From: Bin5 sp965200685
GTDB lineage: Bacteria > Chloroflexota > Anaerolineae > Caldilineales > Caldilineaceae
DNA: 64,000 bases
Assembly (NCBI GenBank): GCA_965200685.1
Contig: OZ241379.1
Coordinates: 124,001 to 188,000 of the forward strand
Reading direction: 5' to 3'
Position 1 is the stretch's first letter. Each line of letters starts with the position of its first letter. Below, in pieces: positions 51,149 to 59,977 of this stretch. Both the position numbers and the translations under genes were made by a program. The notes beneath the pieces were generated by a model. The model ran no database searches. It had not been told where the DNA came from and worked only from the letters and a program-made list of their open reading frames with translations.

Positions 51149-51363
51149 CAGTGTTCATCCTCCGACCAAAGACTGCGGATGTGCATGAAGTAATGGACTA
51201 CAAGAATCGCCTTCAGGAGGGCCAGAAGCATCATAATTGCGAAAGAGTTCAGGCTCAGGGCGATGTAGAATTCGACGATTGTCAGAATGGCTAAGCCGAC
51301 AGCCACGAAGATCCCTTCGCGATAGATAGCGGATTTCCGTTTCGTTGTACTGTGTTCACTCAT
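51148..51363 (-). CDS. coxD: Cytochrome c oxidase subunit IV
   Basis: 71 aa, two helices, with the family pattern AILTIVEFYIALSL, LLALLKAILVVHYFMH and a charged C-terminus (SLWSEDEH). Subunit IV of prokaryotic caa3 oxidases stabilises the core. It lies 20 bases downstream of coxA on the same strand. Confidence 0.93.
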   Translation of the reverse strand: MSEHSTTKRKSAIYREGIFVAVGLAILTIVEFYIALSLNSFAIMMLLALLKAILVVHYFMHIRSLWSEDEH

Positions 51364-51383
51364 GTCTACACCTTACTAGAGTT

Positions 51384-53267
51384 CTAATCATCACCGGCAG
51401 AGGCTATCCTGACATAGCCGGCATCTGCGAGGCCGTAATCGTACGGTTCACCAACAACCCGCAGGGGTGTTGCAAAACTATGCTCTGGGATCGGAGAAGG
51501 AATCTGCCATTCAGGAGAGCGGGAACGCCAAGGGTTATCGCCGGCAGACACACCCACCTCTGCATTCTGGAAGAAGTTCCACAACATCAGCAGCACGCCG
51601 AAAGAAATGGCGAAACCGGCAATCGTAATCGCCATATGCCAGCCCTCGATCTGGCCGCCGCCGAGAGTCGGGTCGTAGTCAGCGATACGCCGACGCATAC
51701 CCATCACACCCACGCCCATCTGCCCCAAAGTCTGCACCCAGAAGGCCGGCGTCATGATGAAAAAATGTATCTTCCCCAGGGTTTCATTGTACATACGCCC
51801 GGTGACTTTGGGGAACCAGAAGTACAGGGCGGCGAAAAATGGAAAGACAAACCCACCAAACATGGTGGCGTGAAAATGCCCGACCACAAAGTACGAATCA
51901 TGCAAGGGGAAATCAGTCGGCACTGTCGCCAGAATCGGTCCGCTCAGGCCACCGATGAGGAAAACACTGATGGCCCCCAAGACGAACAACATAGGTGTAT
52001 CAAAATGAATCTTTCCACCCCATATCGTACCCAACCAACTGAAGAACTTTACGCCGGTGGGGATGGCTACCAGCAATGTTGAGTACATGAACGGCAGCCG
52101 TAGAATGTCATCATAGCCTGATACGAACATGTGATGGCCCCATACGAGAAAGCCGACAATGGCAATGGCCATACTGGAGAGAGCAATCCATTTATAGCCA
52201 AACAGGGGCTTGCGCGCGAATACAGGCAACAATTCGCTGATGATGCCCAGACCCGGTAGCACAAAGATGTAGACCGCCGGATGGCTGTAGAACCAAAACA
52301 GATGCTGAAACAGTACCGGATCCCCACCACCGACCATCAGGCTGACCTCACCCAATATGCCACGGGGGTCAAAGAAGCCCATGCCCAGGGCCCGCTGGAC
52401 CGAAACCATGAGAAAGCTAGTGCCGATTAACTGTGTTGCAGTAAGCTGAATCAGACTGGTAGCAAAGATCGCCCAACAGAAGATCGGCATACGGAAAAGA
52501 CTCATCCCCTGAGGCCGCATCCGCAGAATCGTAACCAGCAAGTTCAGAGAACCCACGATAGATGAGAGACCGATGGCGAATACACCGAGGAAAAAAAGCT
52601 GATACCCGATAGGCCCCCGAGCACTCAACGGTGGGTACGCAGTCCAGCCAGCATCCCAACCGCCGATAAATATACTCAGCAGTAGCAGCAGACTGCCGGG
52701 TACATTGAACCAGAACCCCAGCGCGTTCAAGCGAGGGAAAGCCATATCTTCAGCCCCGATCATTAAGGGCACTAGATAGTTCGCCATTCCACCGACACCC
52801 AACAGAATGGAGAAGATCATGATCATCCCATGCATGCCGATGAAGCTGTTGTACAGCTCTAGGCCGAGGAATTGCAGCCCGGCCTGGGCCAGCTCTGTAC
52901 GGAAGATCATGGCTACTGTGCCGCCTACCATCAGCAACAAAATACCCCAGACGGTATACTGCACACCGATGACTTTATGGTTGTAATCAACGCTGAAGTA
53001 GCGAGTCCAGGCCGGTCTGTCCGCAGGCGGGCCATGATGCAGCGGCGTTTCAATGCCTTTCATCCATTGCAGCCAGTCATCCAACGCACCAACCCCGAGC
53101 AGAAAGCCGATGATGCTGAAAACCGAGCCGACAGTCCAGGCCGGTTCAGCGGCCCAGGCTTCCCAGCCCAGCAGTACGCGAACAACGACTGTTACCAACA
53201 TACCGACGCACATCCCGAGCACCTGACCGAGCAGCCCTCGGGCGATTCCTAAAGAAAATAACGACAT
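51384..53267 (-). CDS. coxA: Cytochrome c oxidase subunit I (A2-type)
   Basis: 627 aa from the Met at 53267 (MSLFSLGIARGLL), which has GGGAG 8 bases before it; the frame is open further upstream but not family-like there. Heme-copper ligands are visible: GMHGMIM (heme a), YSHPAVYI (CuB His with the cross-linked Tyr), GHHMFVSG (CuB pair) and VGHFHATM (heme a3 and a). The proton-channel glutamate of HPEVY is absent and the region reads YSHPAV, the signature of A2-type oxidases. The C-terminal extra domain ends IASAGDD. It is the main subunit of an aerobic terminal oxidase. Confidence 0.97.
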   Translation of the reverse strand: MSLFSLGIARGLLGQVLGMCVGMLVTVVVRVLLGWEAWAAEPAWTVGSVFSIIGFLLGVGALDDWLQWMKGIETPLHHGPPADRPAWTRYFSVDYNHKVIGVQYTVWGILLLMVGGTVAMIFRTELAQAGLQFLGLELYNSFIGMHGMIMIFSILLGVGGMANYLVPLMIGAEDMAFPRLNALGFWFNVPGSLLLLLSIFIGGWDAGWTAYPPLSARGPIGYQLFFLGVFAIGLSSIVGSLNLLVTILRMRPQGMSLFRMPIFCWAIFATSLIQLTATQLIGTSFLMVSVQRALGMGFFDPRGILGEVSLMVGGGDPVLFQHLFWFYSHPAVYIFVLPGLGIISELLPVFARKPLFGYKWIALSSMAIAIVGFLVWGHHMFVSGYDDILRLPFMYSTLLVAIPTGVKFFSWLGTIWGGKIHFDTPMLFVLGAISVFLIGGLSGPILATVPTDFPLHDSYFVVGHFHATMFGGFVFPFFAALYFWFPKVTGRMYNETLGKIHFFIMTPAFWVQTLGQMGVGVMGMRRRIADYDPTLGGGQIEGWHMAITIAGFAISFGVLLMLWNFFQNAEVGVSAGDNPWRSRSPEWQIPSPIPEHSFATPLRVVGEPYDYGLADAGYVRIASAGDD

Positions 53268-53351
53268 AAACTGTTCTCCCACTGTTTCGCATCTCGTGCG
53301 CTTTGCCTGCTGGCAAGGAGCGTACAAAATACAAAAGGCCAGTATTACAAA

Positions 53352-54068
53352 CTACTGTGCTTGGGCTATCTGTTGGGAATACCAGCTAGCGAATTCATCT
53401 TGGGGAACAACCCGAACCGTCGCCAGCATCCCACTGTGGTTCAGACCGCAAAGCTCGGCACAGCGCACCACATATTCACCGACTTTGCTCGGGGTAAAAC
53501 GCAAATGCGTCGTATACCCCGGTACGATGTCCTGTTTAACCCGAAACTCTGGTACCCAGAAATTGTGTAGGACATCATCGGATTCCATCTCAAGGAGAAT
53601 CGGTGTATCAACCGGTAGCAGCAGTTCTTGGGTGACGACACCAGTCTCTGGATAGGTAAAGAGCCAACTCCATTGACGCCCTTCCGCATTGACGACAAAT
53701 TCGTCCGGCTTGGGCTTGGTAATGTCGATCAGCATTGTGGAGGCGACGACGCAAAAATAGATCACAAAAACGAGTGGGATGACCGTCCAAGCGATCTCCA
53801 GCTTGGTATTGCCGTGAATATGTTCGCCATCGCCGCTGTCGCCCCGCGCCCGGAAGACGACCAGACCATAACACATGAAGACAACGACAAGCGAAAACAA
53901 GAAGGCAATCAGCCAAATGTGCTGATCGAACAGACTATCAATGGCGATAGCCTCAACAACAGCCGCCTCCGGTTTGAGAAGGACACTATCCAAGACCAGA
54001 TAGACAACTACAGTAAAGATAACGATCAATACTGAAGCAATGGTGAAATGGCGACGATTGTTCTCCAT
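53352..54068 (-). CDS. coxB: Cytochrome c oxidase subunit II
   Basis: 238 aa. Two N-terminal helices (about 9-27 and 50-70) hold the CuA domain, with the His in VLHNFWVPEF and the ligand cluster CAELCGLNHSGM. It has no fused cytochrome c domain (no CxxCH), so it is not a caa3-type subunit with heme c. It is first in the operon, and its upstream 400 bases (54069-54467) must contain the operon promoter. Confidence 0.96.
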   Translation of the reverse strand: MENNRRHFTIASVLIVIFTVVVYLVLDSVLLKPEAAVVEAIAIDSLFDQHIWLIAFLFSLVVVFMCYGLVVFRARGDSGDGEHIHGNTKLEIAWTVIPLVFVIYFCVVASTMLIDITKPKPDEFVVNAEGRQWSWLFTYPETGVVTQELLLPVDTPILLEMESDDVLHNFWVPEFRVKQDIVPGYTTHLRFTPSKVGEYVVRCAELCGLNHSGMLATVRVVPQDEFASWYSQQIAQAQ

Positions 54069-54467
54069 ACAATTTCTCTCTTTCTAGTGGGCCCTTTGAT
54101 CACACTCGGAACAATCACCAATAGCAACATCCATAAATGGATTTGCATGCTCTACACGAAAACCCAAGGACATCAATGACTCGACCCCTTAGGCAATCAA
54201 CCATTGGAATTGTACAAGAAAACGTAAACAATGTCAAAGAGAGACGACAACCAATGGAGAATGGAAAGGAGCGGCTTTCCATCGTCACTAGGGTTCGCAG
54301 GTTGCCAAATCTATCATGACCGAGTATATTTGAAACATAGTGCCACAAGCAGTGGAGATGTGTCGCCACTACAGCGACGAACAGGTTTTCAGTTACTACC
54401 GCCTTTGGTGGTGGTATTGTATACTTGCCACCAACCACTGCCGTACCAGAAGCAGGAAACGTATGAT
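54069..54467. other. 399-bp divergent intergenic region between coxB and the recombinase gene
   Basis: It must carry promoters in both directions. One plus-strand promoter is clear (54302-54330). I found no convincing minus-strand -35/-10 pair for coxB. The open frame from 54231 through this region is unlikely to be translated; it merely runs into the recombinase frame. Confidence 0.55.
54302..54330 (+). promoter_or_regulatory. Sigma70-type promoter for the recombinase-like gene
   Basis: -35 TTGCCA (54302-54307), a 17-base spacer and -10 TATATT (54325-54330), each 5 of 6 to consensus, 138 bases before the chosen start at 54468. Confidence 0.55.
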
Positions 54468-55433
54468 ATGAGCGACAAGCAGATGTCAAACCTAGATACC
54501 CAAGTAGAGATAGACCCCAGCGGTAGCTTGGCACCGGTGCTGAGAGCGACCAGTGTACTTGGTGATGCGGTCGCTGAATTTGAAAAACATATGGTTCGCA
54601 AAGACTTTCGGGATCATACCATCAAAGCCTTTGGCAATGATCTGAAGATACTGCGTTCATTCATGGATGATTCGGCGGTCCTGCAGGAAATCCAAGCCCA
54701 GCATCTCAATGATTTCCTCAATTGGATGCAGAATGAACTGTGGAAGGAACGCAAACTAAAGGAGCCGTATAAACCCAAAACCCTCTCCCGGCGCATCACA
54801 ACACTCAAGGTGTTCTTCTCTTGGCTGCACGATCTAGGCGCAATCGGCACAAATCCGGCTGAATCGATCATCCAGCAGCCGGCCAGGCCACGGCTGCCCC
54901 TGATTTTGTACGATGGTGAGATCCATCAACTTGTGCTGACCTGCCAAGATTGGCTGTGGGCGCGCACTAAACCCGACGCGCGACCCTATGTTCTCGTCAG
55001 TCTGCTGCTGCAGACAGGCATAAAAAAAAGTGAAGCCGCCAACCTGCTGCTAGAAGATATCAACAGATCGCAGCCCCAACAGCCAACAGTGTTCATCCGC
55101 TATGAGGACGAGCGTTATACCCACAAAAATCGCACCCTGTCCCTTCACCCCAACTTCCTGAAACCCCTGGAGCAGTATCTGGCCCAGTATCGTCCTGACA
55201 ATTTCCTCTTTGAATGTACGCCCCGCAATCTGGAATATGTGCTCGAGGAGGCGGGCCAGCGGGCAGGCATCAAACGCCTCCAAATAGGCTTTGAGACCCT
55301 GCGCTGGACCTGTGCTGTCCGGGATTTCAAACAAGGGACAACCGACGAGCAGTTGCGCCATAAGATGGGCCTGAGCAAAGTCTCCTGGCGAGAGACCAGC
55401 GACAAGATCGCACGGCTGACCGGGCAGAAATGA
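54468..55433 (+). CDS. Tyrosine-recombinase-fold protein with degenerate active site
   Basis: 321 aa. An N-terminal SAM-like core-binding domain (about 20-125, FEKHMVRKDFRDHTIKAFGN and PYKPKTLSRRITTLKVFFSW) is followed by the catalytic-fold domain. The usual first Arg in TGxRxSE is replaced by Lys (TGIKKSEAANL). The HxLR block is FETLRWTCAVRD without its first His, and the final helix KMGLSKVSWRETSDKI has neither the His nor the nucleophilic Tyr in their usual places. It is therefore probably not an active recombinase and more likely binds DNA. No attachment-site repeats flank it. The ATG at 54468 is preferred; the frame is open upstream without a sensible start. Confidence 0.8.
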   Translation: MSDKQMSNLDTQVEIDPSGSLAPVLRATSVLGDAVAEFEKHMVRKDFRDHTIKAFGNDLKILRSFMDDSAVLQEIQAQHLNDFLNWMQNELWKERKLKEPYKPKTLSRRITTLKVFFSWLHDLGAIGTNPAESIIQQPARPRLPLILYDGEIHQLVLTCQDWLWARTKPDARPYVLVSLLLQTGIKKSEAANLLLEDINRSQPQQPTVFIRYEDERYTHKNRTLSLHPNFLKPLEQYLAQYRPDNFLFECTPRNLEYVLEEAGQRAGIKRLQIGFETLRWTCAVRDFKQGTTDEQLRHKMGLSKVSWRETSDKIARLTGQK

Positions 55434-55461
55434 AACTGCTGTAAAAAGTCACCCCCACCAA

Positions 55462-56919
55462 TCACTCTTCACTGCTGTTTGATGTGTCGTCCATAAGCGT
55501 TAAGGGCAGATATATATTGAAACGGCTCGTATAGTGGAGATGAACAGCTAGATAGCCCTCGGACCAGCCGCCGACCAAAAAGAGCTTGCCTTGCTTGTTG
55601 GCCGCGGCCCCCAGATGTCGCCACGCCCCGCTGACAGGGACCGGTATATTGCTCCACAGGGTGCTGTTGATGTCATAGCGCTCTAGTATAGCCGGATCCT
55701 TACCGCCGCCAATGGCCAACAAAGACCTGCCGTCGTAGAGAAGTGTCAGGCCGTAGCGCGCGCTAGACAGAGAACGCAATGGCTTCCACTGCTCGGACGC
55801 AAAGTCGTAGACATGGGCATCGGCCAGCTCGCCATCATTGTCATGGCCACCGACGATGTACAGGTTGTTGTCTACAAGTTGTGCCCCAAAGAATGCCCGC
55901 GGGCTAGGCAGCCTAGTCATAAGACGCCACTCCTGCGCCAGAATCACTGACCCGGAAGTCGGACGTACATGCCAGACCTCATCCCGCATACGGGTGCCAT
56001 CCCCACCGCCCAATAAGTACAACCCGCTTTCATCAGCAAGAAGCTGCGCGCCAGCCAAGGATACGGGCAGATGCCCTCCTGCTTGCCATTTTGAATTTGT
56101 CAGTGGTTGATAACGCCACAGGTCATTCGTTACCGTGTAGCTGACTGTCGTCCCGCCAGCCACATAGATAGCCTCATCAAAGACGGTCCCAGCCGCATTC
56201 GCCAATGGCAGCGGCAGCGGAGAAACCTCTCGCCACTCGTTTACCTCTAATTTGTATTCTTCTACTGTGTTCAGAACCTGCCCATAGAGCGTCTCCCCAC
56301 CGATAGCGAACAGGGAAGCATTCTTGAAGAGAACCAGCGGAAAACGATCACGGGGCGGTATCAGGGGTGTGCGGAATTTCCAATGGGGGGTCATCTCCTC
56401 CGGTATGACCTGGGCGGCCTGGGTTGCCAGCGGGCCGTCGGACCACAGCGATTGTGAGGACTGCTGGCGCGAGTTAAGAACGCCGGGCAGTAGAAAGCTC
56501 GCCAGCGCGGCCAGAAGTGCCACCAGTAGATAGGTCCGCTGCCAAGCGAAAAGTGACCCTACAGTGTCGGGCAGAGGATCCGGCTGGGCCTGGGGAATCT
56601 CAGGGGCCGTGCCAGCAGCTTTGACACCCGGAAGCTGCACCCAACCATGCTGGATCAAAAGCAAGGAGGCTTCTGTGCGGCTGTTGACTCCCAGCTTCTC
56701 ATAGATGTTACGTAGGTGAACCTTAACGGTGTGTGGGCTAATGACGAGTGCCTCAGCAATCTCGTTGTTGCTGGCACCAGTCACTAGAAGTTTCGCGACA
56801 TCCATTTGCCGCTCGCTGAGGGGATTTTCCAGCACAGATTGGGACGCCACACCATTGCTGTCCCGACCGATTGTAGCCTTTGGGTTGTCAGTTTGTGTAC
56901 GTTCAGTCCTGTTGCTCAT
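55462..56919 (-). CDS. Membrane-spanning LuxR-type regulator with extracellular Kelch propeller
   Basis: 485 aa. A LuxR-type HTH (about 33-95: LSERQMDVAKLLVTGASNNE and SPHTVKVHLRNIYEKLGVNS) lies at the N-terminus, then a proline-rich linker, one transmembrane helix (about 128-148, TYLLVALLAALASFLLPGVL) and a Kelch-like propeller of about 320 residues with repeated GG-x(n)-Y blocks (LFAIGGETLYG, IYVAGGTTVS, LYLLGGGDGT, LYIVGGHDNDG, LLAIGGGKDP, LFLVGGWSEG). By layout it is a one-component regulator in the manner of ToxR or CadC: the sensor outside, DNA binding inside. Ligand and targets are unknown. Confidence 0.88.
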   Translation of the reverse strand: MSNRTERTQTDNPKATIGRDSNGVASQSVLENPLSERQMDVAKLLVTGASNNEIAEALVISPHTVKVHLRNIYEKLGVNSRTEASLLLIQHGWVQLPGVKAAGTAPEIPQAQPDPLPDTVGSLFAWQRTYLLVALLAALASFLLPGVLNSRQQSSQSLWSDGPLATQAAQVIPEEMTPHWKFRTPLIPPRDRFPLVLFKNASLFAIGGETLYGQVLNTVEEYKLEVNEWREVSPLPLPLANAAGTVFDEAIYVAGGTTVSYTVTNDLWRYQPLTNSKWQAGGHLPVSLAGAQLLADESGLYLLGGGDGTRMRDEVWHVRPTSGSVILAQEWRLMTRLPSPRAFFGAQLVDNNLYIVGGHDNDGELADAHVYDFASEQWKPLRSLSSARYGLTLLYDGRSLLAIGGGKDPAILERYDINSTLWSNIPVPVSGAWRHLGAAANKQGKLFLVGGWSEGYLAVHLHYTSRFNIYLPLTLMDDTSNSSEE

Positions 56920-57097
56920 TGCCCAATTCTTCTACAGGCTGCATCAACAGGTTATCACCTGGCAGATTTGGGTTTTGTGCGTCCATTGATTTTATCATCA
57001 GGCAAACCGTACAGAATTCAAAGCGGTTTGGGCCAACTGTAGATAGTGCCGCTGCTGCCGCTCTTCTAGCCAATCCTGTGAGAACGTTACCAGCCGC

Positions 57098-57991
57098 TTA
57101 TCCTGGCCTCACGACAGATAACGCCCTCGCTAAATCTCCCCACTCTACCAGAGAAAGACTCTCTGCCCGGCGACGAGGGTCAATGCCGACGGCGTCCAAC
57201 CAAGCACTTACCTGCTCCTTTGAGCATCCTAGCCCAGCACGAAGGCTATTGTGCAGTTGCTTGCGCCGCTGCCCAAATCCGGCCCGCACCAGCCGGAAAA
57301 AAGCATCCGCTGGTACGTCGGCGATGGCCGGCTGCGGGCGCATGTCCAAGCGCAGAACCGCGCTGTCCACTTTGGGCCGCGGCCAAAAAGCAGTAGCAGG
57401 CACCCTACGCACGATGCGCGGCTGCGCGTAGAACTGTACACTGACTGCTAAGAGCGACATCTTCCCCGGCCGAGCGACAATACGCTGGGCGACCTCCCAC
57501 TGCACCAGTACCACAGCCAGAGTCGGGGGCTGGTAGGCCTCCAAGATGTGGCGCAAGACCGCGCTGGTGATATAGTAGGGGAGATTGGCCACGATTTTAT
57601 AGCTACAATGGCCTGTACACTGCAGTGGGGTTGGCTTTTCACTGGTCACAGGCCACTGGTCGGTGACCAGTGGTGTTAGCGACGGGTCAATGTTGAGAAT
57701 ATCAGCATGTACAAATGTGATGTGGGACTGATGCGCGAATTGCTGCTGTAGAATGGGAAGCAGCCGCTCGTCCAGCTCCACGGCCACGACCCGGCCAGCC
57801 CGTTCTGCCAGATGGCGGGTCAACATACCTAGACCTGGGCCGATCTCCAACACCGTATCGGTGGGGGTCAGATCAGCCGCGTCAACGATGTGGGTCAGAT
57901 GGAAATCGTCAATGAGGAGATTTTGGCCCAGGGACTTTTTCAGGTCCAGGTTGTAGCGACGAGTCAATTCAAAAACAGAGGAGGAAGTCAC
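57098..57991 (-). CDS. rsmA: 16S rRNA dimethyladenosine transferase (KsgA) with internal insertion
   Basis: 297 aa. RsmA dimethylates two adenines in the 3' hairpin of 16S rRNA. Visible are KKSLGQNLLID, the SAM site LEIGPGLGMLT, acidic loop VELDERLL, and the catalytic NLPYY at 136-140. The C-terminal domain (RPKVDSAVLRL) is complete. Between DILNID and YKIVANLPYY the protein has about 27 extra or altered residues (about 104-130, SLTPLVTDQWPVTSEKPTPL), encoded by palindromic repeat DNA (57609-57676). The stretch sits in a surface region that varies between species, so the enzyme may still work. Confidence 0.95.
   Translation of the reverse strand: MTSSSVFELTRRYNLDLKKSLGQNLLIDDFHLTHIVDAADLTPTDTVLEIGPGLGMLTRHLAERAGRVVAVELDERLLPILQQQFAHQSHITFVHADILNIDPSLTPLVTDQWPVTSEKPTPLQCTGHCSYKIVANLPYYITSAVLRHILEAYQPPTLAVVLVQWEVAQRIVARPGKMSLLAVSVQFYAQPRIVRRVPATAFWPRPKVDSAVLRLDMRPQPAIADVPADAFFRLVRAGFGQRRKQLHNSLRAGLGCSKEQVSAWLDAVGIDPRRRAESLSLVEWGDLARALSVVRPG
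57609..57676. repeat. Palindromic repeat inside rsmA
   Basis: Contains CACTGGTCAC (57640-57649) and its exact reverse complement GTGACCAGTG (57663-57672) with a 13-base loop, plus TGGCCTGTACACTGCAGTGG just before. The words match the dispersed repeats at 40101-40150 and 40703-40740. It lies in frame within the coding region. Confidence 0.75.
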
Positions 57992-57999
57992 TTAAATCG

Positions 58000-59829
58000 C
58001 TACGCATCTTCCAGACTTAACACTGTCATAAACGCCTCCTGTGGAATCTCTACGGAGCCGACCATCTTCATGCGCTTTTTGCCGGCTTTCTGGTTCTCAA
58101 GCAGCTTGCGCTTGCGGGTAACATCGCCCCCATAGCATTTTGAGAGCACGTCTTTGCGTAAAGCCTTCACTGTAGCCCGGCTGATAATTTTGTTGCCAAT
58201 CGCCGCCTGAATCGGCACCGTAAACAACTGACGGGGAATAATATCCTTCATTTTGCTCACCATACGCTGGCCCTTTGCGTAGGCATCGTCTCGATGAACG
58301 ATCACACTGAGCGCGTCCACGGATTGGCCATTGACCAGCACATCCAACTTTACCATATCCGAGGGTTGGTATCCATCCAAATTGTAATCCATTGACGCGT
58401 AGCCACGGGTGCGGGCCTTCAGTTCATTGTAGAAGTCTACGATAATTTCGGCTAGAGGCATTTGAAAGCTGAGCTCTACCCGCTTTGTATCCAGCCATGA
58501 CTGATTTTTGACCTGCCCGCGGCGTTTCATCACCAGATCAAGAATCGCCCCAATGTATTCGGAAGGCGTATAGATCTGCAATGCACACCAAGGCTCTTCA
58601 ATACGTTCAATTTCATTGGCATCCGGCAAGTCTGCGGGGCTTTCCAACAGGAACCAAGGCGACGACTCCGCTGCTGTTTGCGCCTGCTGCCGCGCGCTTG
58701 TCACCACCCGATAGGCCACTGATGGGGCCGTGAAGATAATATCCAGGTCGTATTCCCGCTCCAGTCGTTCCTGTACGATCTCCATGTGGAATAGGCCCAG
58801 AAAGCCCAAGCGGAAACCGAAGCCGAGGGCCTGGCTCGTTTCTGCCTCAAAGGTGAGCGCGCCATCATTCAATTGCAACTTTTCTAAGGCATCCCGCAGG
58901 TCATGGTAGTCGTCGGCGTTGGTCGGGTACAGCCCAGCGAATACCATCGGTTTCATCGGTTCATAGCCGGGCAGGAGCTCCTGCGCTGGGTTGGATGCGA
59001 GAGTAAGCGTGTCGCCGACATCCAAATCCTGGACGCTCTTGAGGCCGGTGGCGATATAGCCTACCTCACCAGCGGTCAGGCGGGATGTCTTTACAAGTGT
59101 GGGTGTGAGGATGCCGATCTCAATCGGCTCAATCTTCTTATTCGTAGACATGGCGACCAACTCCGGCCTGCCGTGAATGCTCCCATTTACGACGCGCACA
59201 TAGGCCACCACCCCCTTATATAGATCGTAATGACAGTCAAAAATCAACGCCTGCAACTGTCCATTGGCATCCCCTTGAGGCGGCGGGACCTCCAGGACCA
59301 CATGCTCGAGCACGTCTTCAATGTTGAGACCGCTTTTAGCACTAATGCGGGCAATGTCTTCGGCAGGCACCCCCAGCAGGTCTTCGATCTCCTGGGCCAC
59401 CTCATCCGGCATAGCCGCCGCTAAGTCGATTTTGTTGAGAACTGGAATAATCATGATGTCCAGTTCCATGGCAGCGAAAAGATGGGCCATGGTCTGGGCT
59501 TGAATGCCTTGGGAGGCATCCACAACCAGCACAGCACCTTCACAGGCCTGGAGTGCCCGCTTCACTTCATAGGTGAAATCCACATGCCCCGGCGTGTCAA
59601 TGAGATTGATCTCATATTCTGCGCCATCATGCCGGTAGATCATCCGCACCGCGCTGGCTTTGATCGTGACCCCCTTCTCCCGCTCCAAGTCCATAGAGTC
59701 CAAGACCTGCTCCTTCATCTCCCGTTCGGTCACTGTACCGGTAAGCTGAAGCAGCCGGTCAGCCAGTGTGCTCTTGCCATGGTCGATGTGAGCGATAATG
59801 CAAAAATTACGGATGTAGTCCAAATTCAT
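58000..59829 (-). CDS. lepA: Elongation factor 4 (LepA)
   Basis: 609 aa from the Met at 59829 (MNLDYIRNFCII), the usual LepA start; the frame also opens at a GTG at 59874. GTPase motifs are HIDHGKST (G1), a threonine-containing switch region, DTPGHVDF (G3) and NKIDL (G4). The LepA-specific C-terminal domain is complete (GGDVTRKRKLLENQKAGKKR). It is the ribosome-associated translation factor that back-translocates stalled ribosomes. The rsmA gene follows after 8 bases. Confidence 0.98.
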   Translation of the reverse strand: MNLDYIRNFCIIAHIDHGKSTLADRLLQLTGTVTEREMKEQVLDSMDLEREKGVTIKASAVRMIYRHDGAEYEINLIDTPGHVDFTYEVKRALQACEGAVLVVDASQGIQAQTMAHLFAAMELDIMIIPVLNKIDLAAAMPDEVAQEIEDLLGVPAEDIARISAKSGLNIEDVLEHVVLEVPPPQGDANGQLQALIFDCHYDLYKGVVAYVRVVNGSIHGRPELVAMSTNKKIEPIEIGILTPTLVKTSRLTAGEVGYIATGLKSVQDLDVGDTLTLASNPAQELLPGYEPMKPMVFAGLYPTNADDYHDLRDALEKLQLNDGALTFEAETSQALGFGFRLGFLGLFHMEIVQERLEREYDLDIIFTAPSVAYRVVTSARQQAQTAAESSPWFLLESPADLPDANEIERIEEPWCALQIYTPSEYIGAILDLVMKRRGQVKNQSWLDTKRVELSFQMPLAEIIVDFYNELKARTRGYASMDYNLDGYQPSDMVKLDVLVNGQSVDALSVIVHRDDAYAKGQRMVSKMKDIIPRQLFTVPIQAAIGNKIISRATVKALRKDVLSKCYGGDVTRKRKLLENQKAGKKRMKMVGSVEIPQEAFMTVLSLEDA

Positions 59830-59977
59830 TCCAAATACACGCCCTTTCGTAGTCAATGGCCCATAAACAGCCACGCACAGTATACCACCAGTGCCTCGAA
59901 TCCGGCCTTTCGTCTATGATGATGTATCCTATATCAGCGAGGCTTTGGCTCGCTCGGACAACCGTTGAGGAGCAATT

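Noticed and set aside
54231..54467. N-terminal extension of the recombinase-like protein
   Set aside because: The extension runs over the promoter at 54302-54330 and has no conserved residues; the ATG at 54468 starts the fold.
54468..55433. Integrase marking a mobile element
   Set aside because: The active site is degenerate and I found no flanking direct repeats or tRNA gene.
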